Shown piece by piece: positions 39,446 through 45,370 of a stretch of DNA of 45,370 nt. The stretch is taken from positions 1 through 45,370 of the forward strand of contig JAJCZJ010000028.1 in assembly GCA_029262455.1 (NCBI GenBank), read 5' to 3'. The notes under the pieces were generated by a model. That model was not told the DNA's origin and searched no databases. It saw only the letters and a program-made list of their open reading frames with translations. Each line of letters starts with the position of its first letter. Positions within the stretch are counted from its first letter, which is position 1. The translations under genes were made by a program, and so were the position numbers. The stretch comes from Deltaproteobacteria bacterium (GTDB lineage Bacteria; Desulfobacterota; Binatia; HRBIN30; CADEER01).

Positions 39446-39541
39446 TCAGTCCTCCACTAGCACAAGGTCGAGCGCAATCAGGCCAACGATCGCGAAGACT
39501 CCTGCGATCGCAGCCCATTCAGCTAGCGAGAAGCGTCGCAT
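39446..39541 (-). CDS. 31-residue single-helix membrane micro-protein
   Basis: ATG overlaps the upstream TAA (TAATG) by one base. The product is one hydrophobic helix (WAAIAGVFAIVGLIALDLVL) with a basic N-terminus (MRRF) and acidic end (VED), a clean membrane helix by charge rule. It lies between two other membrane or exported proteins. Could be a small holin-like or accessory subunit. Confidence 0.6.
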   Translation of the reverse strand: MRRFSLAEWAAIAGVFAIVGLIALDLVLVED

Positions 39542-40044
39542 TAGTCGTCATCCAGAACGTAGAGAATCGTGTGACCCGTGTTCGCCGTGTCGTTGATGTC
39601 GATCCCGAGCGCCTCGCCGCTCACCGTCTCGTACCACCGCTCACGGTGCGAGCTGGTGAAGCCTCCGCTGGCAGCCAGGTAGATGCTCTGGCTGATCGCC
39701 GTCGGCGTCCCGAGCGGGTCGCTGCTGAAGTGAACGTTGGTCGCGGTGTCGGTCGACAGGACCCAGCCGACCACCACGATCTTGTCGCCGGCCGACGCAG
39801 CAACGAGCAGGTTTTCGCCGCTCGTCGTGTCGTCGGCGCTCGTCTTCAGGATCGGCAGCAGGTCGCCATCGTCATCGACGAAGAAGTCGTCGTGGACGCG
39901 GATCAGCTTCGACGCGTCGCCGCCAGCGCCAGCTCGAGCGATCGTGAGTGAAGTCACGAAGCCAGCGACGCCAACGATCAGGACCGCCAGCAAGGCGATC
40001 GGAACCCAGTCATGTAGCAGCTTCCGGCGGGTTTCGTTCGTCAC
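39541..40044 (-). CDS. membrane-anchored beta-domain protein
   Basis: 167 residues. One N-terminal membrane helix (WVPIALLAVLIVGVAGFVTSL) precedes a beta-rich domain resembling the three domains of the downstream secreted protein (HDDFFVDDDGDLLPILKT, EKIVVVGWVL-like strand near 90, SIYLAASGGFTSSH). It would project its domain to the periplasm or outside. First gene after the terminase and start of the exported cassette. Confidence 0.65.
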   Translation of the reverse strand: MTNETRRKLLHDWVPIALLAVLIVGVAGFVTSLTIARAGAGGDASKLIRVHDDFFVDDDGDLLPILKTSADDTTSGENLLVAASAGDKIVVVGWVLSTDTATNVHFSSDPLGTPTAISQSIYLAASGGFTSSHRERWYETVSGEALGIDINDTANTGHTILYVLDDD

Positions 40045-40053
40045 GATCTTCTC

Positions 40054-41616
40054 CTACCCGTAGCGCGGGATGTTCGTCGGCTGCGCCGCGGCGAACGCGG
40101 CCAGCGTCGTTGCGGGATTCGGCATCGGCGTCGGCGCCTCGTCGACTCCGATCAGCGCGAGCGCGCACGAGACGATGCCGTCGTCGTGCCCGCCCGGCGG
40201 GTGCTTCCACCGGCGCTTCCCGTTCACGGTCGGCGCCTCGATCTCTTCGATTTCCTTCCGGAGCTGCGCGACGTGCTTCACGCGATGCGTGCGCCCGTCC
40301 GGACCGACCCAGGTCTCGGGCACCCGGAAGCGGCGGTGCGCGCACGCCTGCGAGAGCGCCTCGATCATCTGGTCCCGGCGAAGCGGCGCGTTCGTGCGCT
40401 CCCCGTTGACCTTCAGGCCGATCGCTCGAGCAGGACGGTAATCGTCGAGTTCCTGCCCGAAGCTCTTCCCGTGCATCGCGGTGTCGAGCCGGATGTCGGT
40501 GATGCCCCACTCGCGCGCCAGCTCGACGACGCGCTCCTTCACCTGGACGTAGAACCGCTTTCGCGTCCATCCCGGCGTCGAGCCGTTGAAGCGCTCCATG
40601 TGAAGCACGACGCCCGTCCGGCCCATCACCGTCAGCCACGTGTAATCGACGTTCTGGCCGAGGTCGACGCCCATCGTCAGCGGCGAGCACTGGGCCGCGG
40701 TCAGGTCGACGTCGAGGCTTCCGAGCTGCTCGTGATAGCCCGGGAAGATCTCTCGGTCAGTCTCGACGCCAACGAAGAGACCGCCGGTCTCCTGCTGCGC
40801 GAACTCGGCGCCGACCGCTTCGAGCGCGCCGTCGATGCCGTCGAGGACCTCGGACTTGTTGTACGGGTTCTCGCGCGAACTCCAGCGATGCACGGTGACG
40901 CGCGAGGCTTCGAGGAGCTTCGCGTACCCGACGGGCTCGTCGGTCGCCTCGGGCTGCGTGACCGCCTTCACGATCCGCCAGAGCCAGCCCGGCTTCGGCG
41001 AGCTCGTGACGATCGCGCGCAGCTTGTCGGCCGAGCGCTGCCGCGACAGACCGACCGCGAAGGCTTCCTCCGCCTGCACGGCCGCCTCGTCCATCCACAT
41101 CCCGTCGAACTCGAAGTTGCGAAGCGAGTCCGGATCGTTCCCGCTGAAGCCCCAGATCTTGACGCCGGTCGTCAGCTCGATGTGCGGCTCGGGCTTGCCC
41201 ACCTTCTTCTTGATCAGCTTCACGCCCCAGCGCTTCTCTAGCGCTTCGAGGATCGGGACGACCTTGGCGAGGAGCTGCGCGTGGTAGACATTGCGAACGT
41301 CCTCGCCGAGTACTAGCCACTCCGTCGCGGTGCCGTCCCGCCGGCGCGGGTGGTCGATCGCCCAGCGGACGACCTTGAAGCCGGCCACGTGCGACTTGCC
41401 GCCGCCGATGCCGGTGACGAGCACATCAACGCCCGCGTCCTCGCCGAGCGCCGCCGCCTGGCCCGCTCCGGCCTCGCTCTCGGGGTCGAGCGTGTCGAAG
41501 TCAGCGATGAGGACCTCACACTCCAGCCCTTCTCCGTCGAGGTCGGGCAGGAGCGTTGCGTCGTCGAGCGCGCGGAGCTGCTCGGCGGCCGACACGTTGC
41601 CGGTCGCCGCGTTCAA
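40054..41616 (-). CDS. terminase large subunit
   Basis: 520 residues from a TTG coupled by four bases to the small-subunit stop. ATPase: Walker A GIGGGKSH near 68-75, Walker B-type MWMDEAA near 171-177, and a coupling motif TSSPKPGWL near 208. Nuclease: first acidic position in MGVDLGQNVDYT near 316-327, RLDTAMHGK near 376, and HDDGIVSCALAL near 476. It cuts and pumps phage DNA into the prohead through the portal. Motifs are intact; length is typical. Confidence 0.9.
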   Translation of the reverse strand: MNAATGNVSAAEQLRALDDATLLPDLDGEGLECEVLIADFDTLDPESEAGAGQAAALGEDAGVDVLVTGIGGGKSHVAGFKVVRWAIDHPRRRDGTATEWLVLGEDVRNVYHAQLLAKVVPILEALEKRWGVKLIKKKVGKPEPHIELTTGVKIWGFSGNDPDSLRNFEFDGMWMDEAAVQAEEAFAVGLSRQRSADKLRAIVTSSPKPGWLWRIVKAVTQPEATDEPVGYAKLLEASRVTVHRWSSRENPYNKSEVLDGIDGALEAVGAEFAQQETGGLFVGVETDREIFPGYHEQLGSLDVDLTAAQCSPLTMGVDLGQNVDYTWLTVMGRTGVVLHMERFNGSTPGWTRKRFYVQVKERVVELAREWGITDIRLDTAMHGKSFGQELDDYRPARAIGLKVNGERTNAPLRRDQMIEALSQACAHRRFRVPETWVGPDGRTHRVKHVAQLRKEIEEIEAPTVNGKRRWKHPPGGHDDGIVSCALALIGVDEAPTPMPNPATTLAAFAAAQPTNIPRYG

Positions 41617-42152
41617 GCCGCTTCCTCCGCGTCGGGCGCGTCAATCGGCTCAGGCGGCGCCGACGACGCTCGAGCAGCGTTAGCGCGACGGTGGTCGAGC
41701 ACGAGCGCCCACTCCGTCGGCGTGATCAGGCGGCGCGCCTCCGATCCGGCTTCCTGCGGGCGCGCCAGCTCCTTATCGAGCGCCTGCCGCCGGCGACCCT
41801 CGCACGCGAGGAGCACCTTGGCGAGATCGGCGGTCATCTCGCGCTTCAGGAGCGCGACCTCGATGGCTGTCGTGCAAGCGCGCAGCTCGCGGTGACTGTT
41901 GGCGCTCGTGATCAGCTCGATCAGCTCGGTCCGGTCGACGCTGTCGTGCCGCGCCTCGGCGAGCGTCTTCCGCTCGGCCGCGGTGAGCGCCTTCGCCTTC
42001 GGCGCGGGAGCCGGAGCGGCGGCGGGCGCCGCCGACGCTACCGGCGGAGCATCAGACGCCGCGGGCGCCGCTCCCGCCGCCTTTCGAGCAGCAGGAGCGC
42101 GCGCGCTCGCCTTGCGTCGTCCGCCGAGCTTGTTCCCGCGCTTGAACCCCAT
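41613..42152 (-). CDS. putative terminase small subunit (or partner)
   Basis: 179 residues. N-terminus GNKLGGRRK resembles the usual start of phage small terminases, followed by an Ala/Pro-rich linker and a helical core with DRTELIELITSANSHREL and TAIEVALLKREM. Directly upstream of the large subunit and coupled by four bases. The adjacent HTH gene is an alternative small subunit, and both could be needed. Confidence 0.6.
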   Translation of the reverse strand: MGFKRGNKLGGRRKASARAPAARKAAGAAPAASDAPPVASAAPAAAPAPAPKAKALTAAERKTLAEARHDSVDRTELIELITSANSHRELRACTTAIEVALLKREMTADLAKVLLACEGRRRQALDKELARPQEAGSEARRLITPTEWALVLDHRRANAARASSAPPEPIDAPDAEEAA

Positions 42153-42198
42153 GCGCGCGAGAATACACCGAAATTACGACGCCCCAGGGGGCTCCGTG

Positions 42199-42486
42199 CT
42201 ACCTCGGGCGTTTCCGTGTCGCCACCGTGAAACGTCGTGTGACAATTCTTCGGAACGCCTTCGTTACTTGCGCTCGCGGACCGTGGCGTTGTTCGCATTC
42301 GAGCCGGTGCATCTCCATCAGCCACTCCAGCACGGCGCTCCACGACCACTTCCCCTTAACCGCCGGCTCGGGGAAGAGACCGGCCGCGCGCCAGTCCCGA
42401 AGCGTCTGAACGCCGATCCCGAGCCGACGACACAGCTCCTTTTGCGTCACGAGCTCGGGCATGATGACGGTGTGGAGCCCGTTCAA
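42199..42486 (-). CDS. excisionase/MerR-type HTH protein (Nu1-like terminase candidate)
   Basis: 95 residues from a TTG coupled by four bases; an ATG eight codons later (MPELVTQKELC) is the more conservative start. HTH: TQKELCRRLGIGVQTLRDWR, then a wing with FPEPAVKGKWSWSAVLEWL. Arg-rich C-terminus. The winged HTH resembles lambda Nu1 and HTH_17 proteins, and lies beside the terminase genes, so it may recognise the packaging site. It also resembles the portal's C-terminal domain. Confidence 0.65.
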   Translation of the reverse strand: MNGLHTVIMPELVTQKELCRRLGIGVQTLRDWRAAGLFPEPAVKGKWSWSAVLEWLMEMHRLECEQRHGPRAQVTKAFRRIVTRRFTVATRKRPR

Positions 42487-42920
42487 GATCCCGGGCCCCT
42501 CACGACGCCGACGTCGACCTTGCCGAGCCCCAGGACGATACTCGACGCGAGCAGCACCCGCTCGCGCTCGTCATCCGTCTCCAGCTTGTCGAGCGCGTTG
42601 ACGACCGTCGCCATCGCCGCCACGCGACGCGCGGCGGCGACCGACGGCGCGCGCTTGCGCTTCTCGTCCGCCGCGTCGAGGTCGGCCGCCGCCCGGCGCT
42701 TCGCCGCGAGGTCGGCGGCGGCGTGCAGGTCTTCGGGACTCTCCGATGGCGGCAAAGCCGCCGCCCGCTCTCGTCGGCGCCGATCAGCGTCCGCCCGAAG
42801 CCGCGCCTGGACCTCCGCGTCGGTGATCGGCGGCGTCGCCACCGGCTCCGCCAGCTCCCCTGTCACATCTCGGACCGGCTCGTCCCCGGCCATGCTTGGT
42901 GTTGCGTCAGTCACCGTCAC
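42483..42920 (-). CDS. Ala-rich helical protein near terminase genes
   Basis: 145 residues if started at the GTG that overlaps the upstream gene; a GTG six bases downstream (143 residues) is better spaced from GGGAG and may be the real start. Mostly helical, rich in Arg, Ala, Asp and Glu (DADRRRRERAAALPP, ADLDAADEKRKRAPS). Possible small-terminase or packaging accessory by position only. Confidence 0.5.
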   Translation of the reverse strand: MTVTDATPSMAGDEPVRDVTGELAEPVATPPITDAEVQARLRADADRRRRERAAALPPSESPEDLHAAADLAAKRRAAADLDAADEKRKRAPSVAAARRVAAMATVVNALDKLETDDERERVLLASSIVLGLGKVDVGVVRGPGS

Positions 42921-43020
42921 ATCTCCCTTCGTCTGGGTTCGGAGAGCGCCGGAAGCACCGGGAGCAGAAGAAGGCGCCGATGAAGCGCCACCACCGCCAC
43001 CGGTGCTTCCTCGCGCTCAC
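42907..43020 (-). CDS. 37-residue coupled basic protein
   Basis: GTG overlaps the upstream TGA by four bases and the frame ends in the next gene's leader. The N-terminus is very basic and aromatic (RKHRWRWWRFIGAFF), then CSRC and a further Cys, a possible half zinc knuckle or membrane-active peptide. Short, so confidence rests on the coupling. Confidence 0.35.
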   Translation of the reverse strand: MSARKHRWRWWRFIGAFFCSRCFRRSPNPDEGRCDGD

Positions 43021-43205
43021 GGAGACAGCCTCGCGAACGCGAGCGCCATCATGATCCGCTCCAGCGCCTCCGTCGCTCGGACGGGACTCGCTGGGCTCTT
43101 CGGGTACTCGTACTGCCACCACCCGCGCTCGATGTACCGCAGGCGTCGGCACGAGATCAGGAACATCGCCGCCACGCGAGCGATGGGCGTCTCGTGCGAC
43201 TTCAC
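43017..43205 (-). CDS. 62-residue protein of unknown function
   Basis: The GTG overlaps the upstream TGA by four bases (GTGA). Basic N-terminal helix (IARVAAMFLISCRRLRYIERGWWQYEY in part) and a C-terminal helix (ATEALERIMMALAFARL). A start 36 bases upstream is possible but would run inside the previous gene. No family recognised. Confidence 0.5.
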   Translation of the reverse strand: MKSHETPIARVAAMFLISCRRLRYIERGWWQYEYPKSPASPVRATEALERIMMALAFARLSP

Positions 43206-43933
43206 GACCGACCCCCGAGCGCGATCGCGGCGACCGCCCACATCACGCCCAGCCGGATCTGACGAATCGCCGTCGTCTGGTCGGCCGACGGCGGCGAGTT
43301 CGCCGCAATCACCGCGGCCAGGTCGTGCCCCGCGTCGCGGATCTTGCGCGAGCGCTCCACGTCCTCCGGCGTCATCTGATGGACGTCGAAAAGGTGCAGC
43401 AGCAGGTCGTCCCCCTCGCCGGCGCCATAGCGACCGGTCCCGACCGGTCCCGGAGCGCTCGGTGGGGACTTCGGTCGCCAGGGGGGCGTGATGGGCGGCG
43501 GCATCTCCGCCTCGGAAGGCGTGTCGTCGAACGCTCCCGAGTCATCGATTTCAAGCCGCGTCAGGACGCCGTGGCCGACGTTGTCGCCGCCCGGCGGGTC
43601 CAGCTCGGCGCGCATCTCCGGCGTCACGTCCTCCAGGATGCGCTCCGCAGCGGCCGGGAGCTGCTCGAGCGCGTCGCTCTCCGTCGGCCGCGCGCAATCC
43701 CGGCGGTCGTACTCCGGCATGAGGCTCGCCGCGGGCGGGCTCTGGCAGTCACCAACGTTCGGATCGGCATCGCGCGCCATCGCATCGCGCTCCAGCGCCT
43801 TCCGGCGCGCCTCCTTCACATCTTCGATGCTCTGCGGCTCACCGAATCCGTGCGCCGCAAACGCCTCGCGCAGCTTGCGCCGCTCCCCTGGATCGACGAG
43901 CCCGTCGTGCGGATCGTGCTCACTCGTTGGCAT
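43202..43933 (-). CDS. acidic, Pro-rich protein with C-terminal hydrophobic helix
   Basis: 243 residues from the ATG overlapping the previous gene by 14 bases; a longer upstream form is Arg-rich and rejected. N-terminus acidic and helical, middle Pro/Ser/Gly-rich, and the C-terminus is a weak membrane-like helix (IRLGVMWAVAAIALGGRS). No family recognised. Confidence 0.55.
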   Translation of the reverse strand: MPTSEHDPHDGLVDPGERRKLREAFAAHGFGEPQSIEDVKEARRKALERDAMARDADPNVGDCQSPPAASLMPEYDRRDCARPTESDALEQLPAAAERILEDVTPEMRAELDPPGGDNVGHGVLTRLEIDDSGAFDDTPSEAEMPPPITPPWRPKSPPSAPGPVGTGRYGAGEGDDLLLHLFDVHQMTPEDVERSRKIRDAGHDLAAVIAANSPPSADQTTAIRQIRLGVMWAVAAIALGGRS

Positions 43934-44279
43934 CACGCGTCCCCTTTCGCTCTTCCTCTGCGTTGTGATCCGGCATCGGCCAGATGTAACAGACCGTCGG
44001 CTGCGCCGCCGGCTCCGGCTGTCCCGGTAGCGCAATCTGCGGTCCAGGCCCGGCGGCGCCCGCGTTCTTCACGCCCACCTCGCGCCCGTCGAGCGCGCCC
44101 GACGCTCCGGCGATCATGACGGGCGTGTTGGGCGGGAACTTCACGAGCTGCTCGACGAGGCCGACGACGGTGAGCGTCGTCACGCCCGCGCCCGCCTCGT
44201 TGACGCTGAGCGGTGGCCGGTACTCGTCCGGGAGCTTCGGCCCCTGGATCCCCTCGCCTGGGCGGATGTCGTTGACCAT
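43920..44279 (-). CDS. 119-residue protein of unknown function
   Basis: ATG overlaps the previous TGA by one base. Beta-like core (GVTTLTVVGLVEQLV, PPNTPVMIAGASGAL) and Pro/Glu-rich tail with one Cys-Tyr-Ile-Trp segment. The same small pattern of hydrophobic strand then Gly turn recurs in phage proteins that bind baseplate or packaging partners, but I cannot name a family. Confidence 0.55.
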   Translation of the reverse strand: MVNDIRPGEGIQGPKLPDEYRPPLSVNEAGAGVTTLTVVGLVEQLVKFPPNTPVMIAGASGALDGREVGVKNAGAAGPGPQIALPGQPEPAAQPTVCYIWPMPDHNAEEERKGTRDANE

Positions 44280-44455
44280 CAGACCTCGGTCTCCTTCTTC
44301 TCGACCCAGGTCACCTGAATCTGCCTGACCGCGTCATCCCCGTCTTCGTCCATGAAGTCGACGACGGCATGGTCGGGAGCCGCGAAGAACTTCCGGATTG
44401 CCTTTCGGGCTTCCTCCGGCGTCAACTCGATCGTGTGCTTCGTTTCCTTCTCCAT
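44279..44455 (-). CDS. 58-residue acidic protein
   Basis: Short gene placed by its one-base overlaps with both neighbours. The product (MEKETKHTIELTPEEARKAI, then FFAAPDHAVVDFMDEDGDD) is an amphipathic helix followed by an acidic loop and a final strand (VRQIQVTWVEKKE). It may be a small partner of a phage or host protein. Confidence 0.55.
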   Translation of the reverse strand: MEKETKHTIELTPEEARKAIRKFFAAPDHAVVDFMDEDGDDAVRQIQVTWVEKKETEV

Positions 44456-44676
44456 CACCGGCCCCCTTCGAGCACGATCCGGCAGCGCTCAAAGCGGAAC
44501 CCGCGCCTCACCGAGCTGGCCCACTGCATGCTTCGCCACATCGACGCGCCCGCGCCTGAGCAGGGCGTGAAGAGCGCCTTGCACTCGTCCTGGGTCCTCG
44601 CAACCGTGTGCGCCATGATCGTCCCGTTCGGCCGCACGATCACCCACATCCGCGCGGTCTGCTTCTGCTTCGCCAT
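44455..44676 (-). CDS. 73-residue protein of unknown function
   Basis: The ATG follows AAGGGATCAGGTG. Mixed alpha/beta with Cys at about residues 32, 39 and 64 (ECKALFTPC, ERCRIV); three Cys may bind zinc with a His. A longer frame starting 200 bases upstream is low-complexity and rejected. Stop overlaps the next ATG by one base. Confidence 0.6.
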   Translation of the reverse strand: MAKQKQTARMWVIVRPNGTIMAHTVARTQDECKALFTPCSGAGASMWRSMQWASSVRRGFRFERCRIVLEGGR

Positions 44677-44759
44677 CACCTGATCCCTTCGTTTCGCCGC
44701 CATGGAAGGCCGACGCGCCGGGGTGGCTAGCCCCAGCCGTCGACGGCGCGCTCTGCGTC

Positions 44760-44797
44760 CCGAGGGGCGCCACCCTCGGCCCAGGGGCCAACCTGGG
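44760..44797. terminator. tandem hairpins in the gap after the zinc-ribbon gene
   Basis: Two adjacent stems: CCGAGGG/CCCTCGG with a six-base loop, and CCCAGG/CCTGGG with a six-base loop. They lie just after the stop of the leftward zinc-ribbon gene and upstream of the 73-residue gene, in a gap of 127 bases. They may slow transcription or protect the message; no T-run follows. Confidence 0.45.
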
Positions 44798-44803
44798 CAG
44801 GTT

Positions 44804-45043
44804 TCAGTCGTTCGCGTTCGCGAGGAACGCGCGCGTCGCGTCCGGGTCGACGTGCTCAGCCTCGAACCCCTCGCCACCGCACTCCGAGCAGGGCGTCACG
44901 TCGCCCCCGGAGTCGCGGACGAGCCCGAAGGCGTCAGACTTGCGCCCGTCACCGCCGCAAGCCTCACAGGGCTCGATTCTGAGCCCCAGCGCCTTCGCCA
45001 GGGCTCGAACGCCGTTCAAGCTGACTCGTCCGATCGCCGCCAT
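44804..45043 (-). CDS. DnaJ-type zinc-finger small protein
   Basis: 79 residues with an AAGGGAACAG ribosome site. An N-terminal basic helix (RVSLNGVRALAKALGL) precedes CEACGGDG near 26-33 and CSECGGEG near 52-59, the CxxCxGxG repeats of DnaJ zinc fingers, which bind unfolded proteins or nucleic acids. Such mini zinc fingers are common in phages. Unknown partner. Confidence 0.7.
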   Translation of the reverse strand: MAAIGRVSLNGVRALAKALGLRIEPCEACGGDGRKSDAFGLVRDSGGDVTPCSECGGEGFEAEHVDPDATRAFLANAND

Positions 45044-45086
45044 GCTGTTCCCTTCTCAAAGGTCGTGCCGAAACGGGGCCCGGAGG

Positions 45087-45115
45087 AAAAAATTGGGGCC
45101 CCCATCCAATATTTT
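45087..45115. terminator. A/T-flanked hairpin, likely terminator
   Basis: Stem of ten pairs with one mismatch (AAAAAATTGG against CCAATATTTT) around a nine-base G/C centre. On the minus strand the hairpin is followed by six T's, as in a rho-independent terminator. It would separate the first gene (45130-45369) from the rest of the operon, implying a new start or readthrough downstream. Confidence 0.55.
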
Positions 45116-45129
45116 GCGCCGGCCACGAA

Positions 45130-45369
45130 CTACTTTGGGCGCTCGGCAGCTCGATCAATTTCGACCCCGGGTGGGGTCTTCACCCTGAGTTGCCACGGAG
45201 GCCCCTGTGAGGCCCGCTCGACGTCGATCGCGAAGGTCCCCCAGTGGCACGCGCCGCACTGCTGCGACGACGTGGCGGGCACGAGGCCCGTCGTGAACTC
45301 CCTCACGATGCTGTTGCTGTCGCACTCGGGGCAGCGGTCGGCGGGGTCGGTCTGCCAGGTCGTGCTCAT
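45130..45369 (-). CDS. zinc-ribbon small protein at the right edge
   Basis: 79 residues starting at the last bases of the window (ATG). CPEC near 13-16 and CGAC near 37-40 form a zinc ribbon, with a following beta-rich part (GTFAIDVERA) and basic tail. The upstream ribosome site lies outside the window, so the start is only the first visible ATG. Unknown function. Confidence 0.6.
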   Translation of the reverse strand: MSTTWQTDPADRCPECDSNSIVREFTTGLVPATSSQQCGACHWGTFAIDVERASQGPPWQLRVKTPPGVEIDRAAERPK

Positions 45370-45370
45370 G

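Noticed and set aside
44489-44791. Leftward 100-codon frame over the 73-residue gene
   Set aside because: Low-complexity product; the overlapping frame has a good ribosome site and couples to its neighbour.
1-45370. tRNA, rRNA, CRISPR array, integrase/transposase or insertion sequence
   Set aside because: None seen by eye on either strand; the G/C-rich hairpins near 19841-19940 do not fold as a tRNA.

Overview
The window reads as most or all of a tailed double-stranded DNA phage (Caudoviricetes) or an excised or assembled prophage. It has GC-rich DNA, gene-to-gene overlaps of 1, 4 or 8-14 bases, frequent GTG and TTG starts, and a full head module (terminase, portal, protease/scaffold, decoration, major capsid). 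I see no tRNA, rRNA, integrase, CRISPR array, insertion sequence or host housekeeping gene. Nothing fixes the host. High GC and a phage-encoded sigma-54-type activator point to a GC-rich bacterium that has sigma-54.

Layout: (1) 1-17088, leftward, early/DNA-metabolism module. In transcription order it holds a sigma-54-type AAA+ activator, a zinc-finger/frameshift locus, a small membrane protein, a PD-(D/E)XK nuclease, a Sak4-like recombination ATPase, a DUF669-like ssDNA-binding protein, a RecD2-like helicase, an N4/N6-type DNA methyltransferase, a small protein, a C5-cytosine methyltransferase whose 3' half is coding-like in two frames, a metallopeptidase-like protein, an ERCC4 nuclease, an AEP-type primase, a lipoprotein, small zinc-finger proteins, and a zinc-ribbon gene that runs off the left edge. 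(2) 17089-17353, a divergent regulatory region with two inverted repeats and a promoter on each strand. (3) 17354-19837, a short rightward operon of eight small genes, including a Cro/CI-type HTH protein. (4) 19838-20001, two hairpins where the operons converge. (5) 20002-45369, leftward structural module. Read in transcription order it goes from small zinc-ribbon and coupled genes at the right end to terminase, a cassette of exported or membrane proteins, portal, protease/scaffold, decoration, capsid, connectors, tail proteins, a 995-residue tail/receptor-binding protein and holin-like membrane proteins.

How it may work: the divergent switch likely sets the balance between the rightward small-gene operon and the leftward early operon. 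The replication set has a primase, helicase, ssDNA-binding protein, annealing ATPase and two nucleases but no recognisable replicative DNA polymerase, so copying probably leans on host polymerase and recombination. Two methyltransferases would protect the DNA from host restriction.

Most striking points: the C5 methyltransferase C-terminus carries family-typical motifs in two overlapping frames; a GAFTGA-bearing activator has a zinc-finger N-terminus and a non-Fis C-terminus; the portal protein ends in an excisionase-like HTH; a cassette of four secreted or membrane proteins lies between terminase and portal; and there is a candidate -1 frameshift site (CCCTTTC). No stretch over 300 bases lacks a gene; the longest gap is the 265-base divergent regulatory region.
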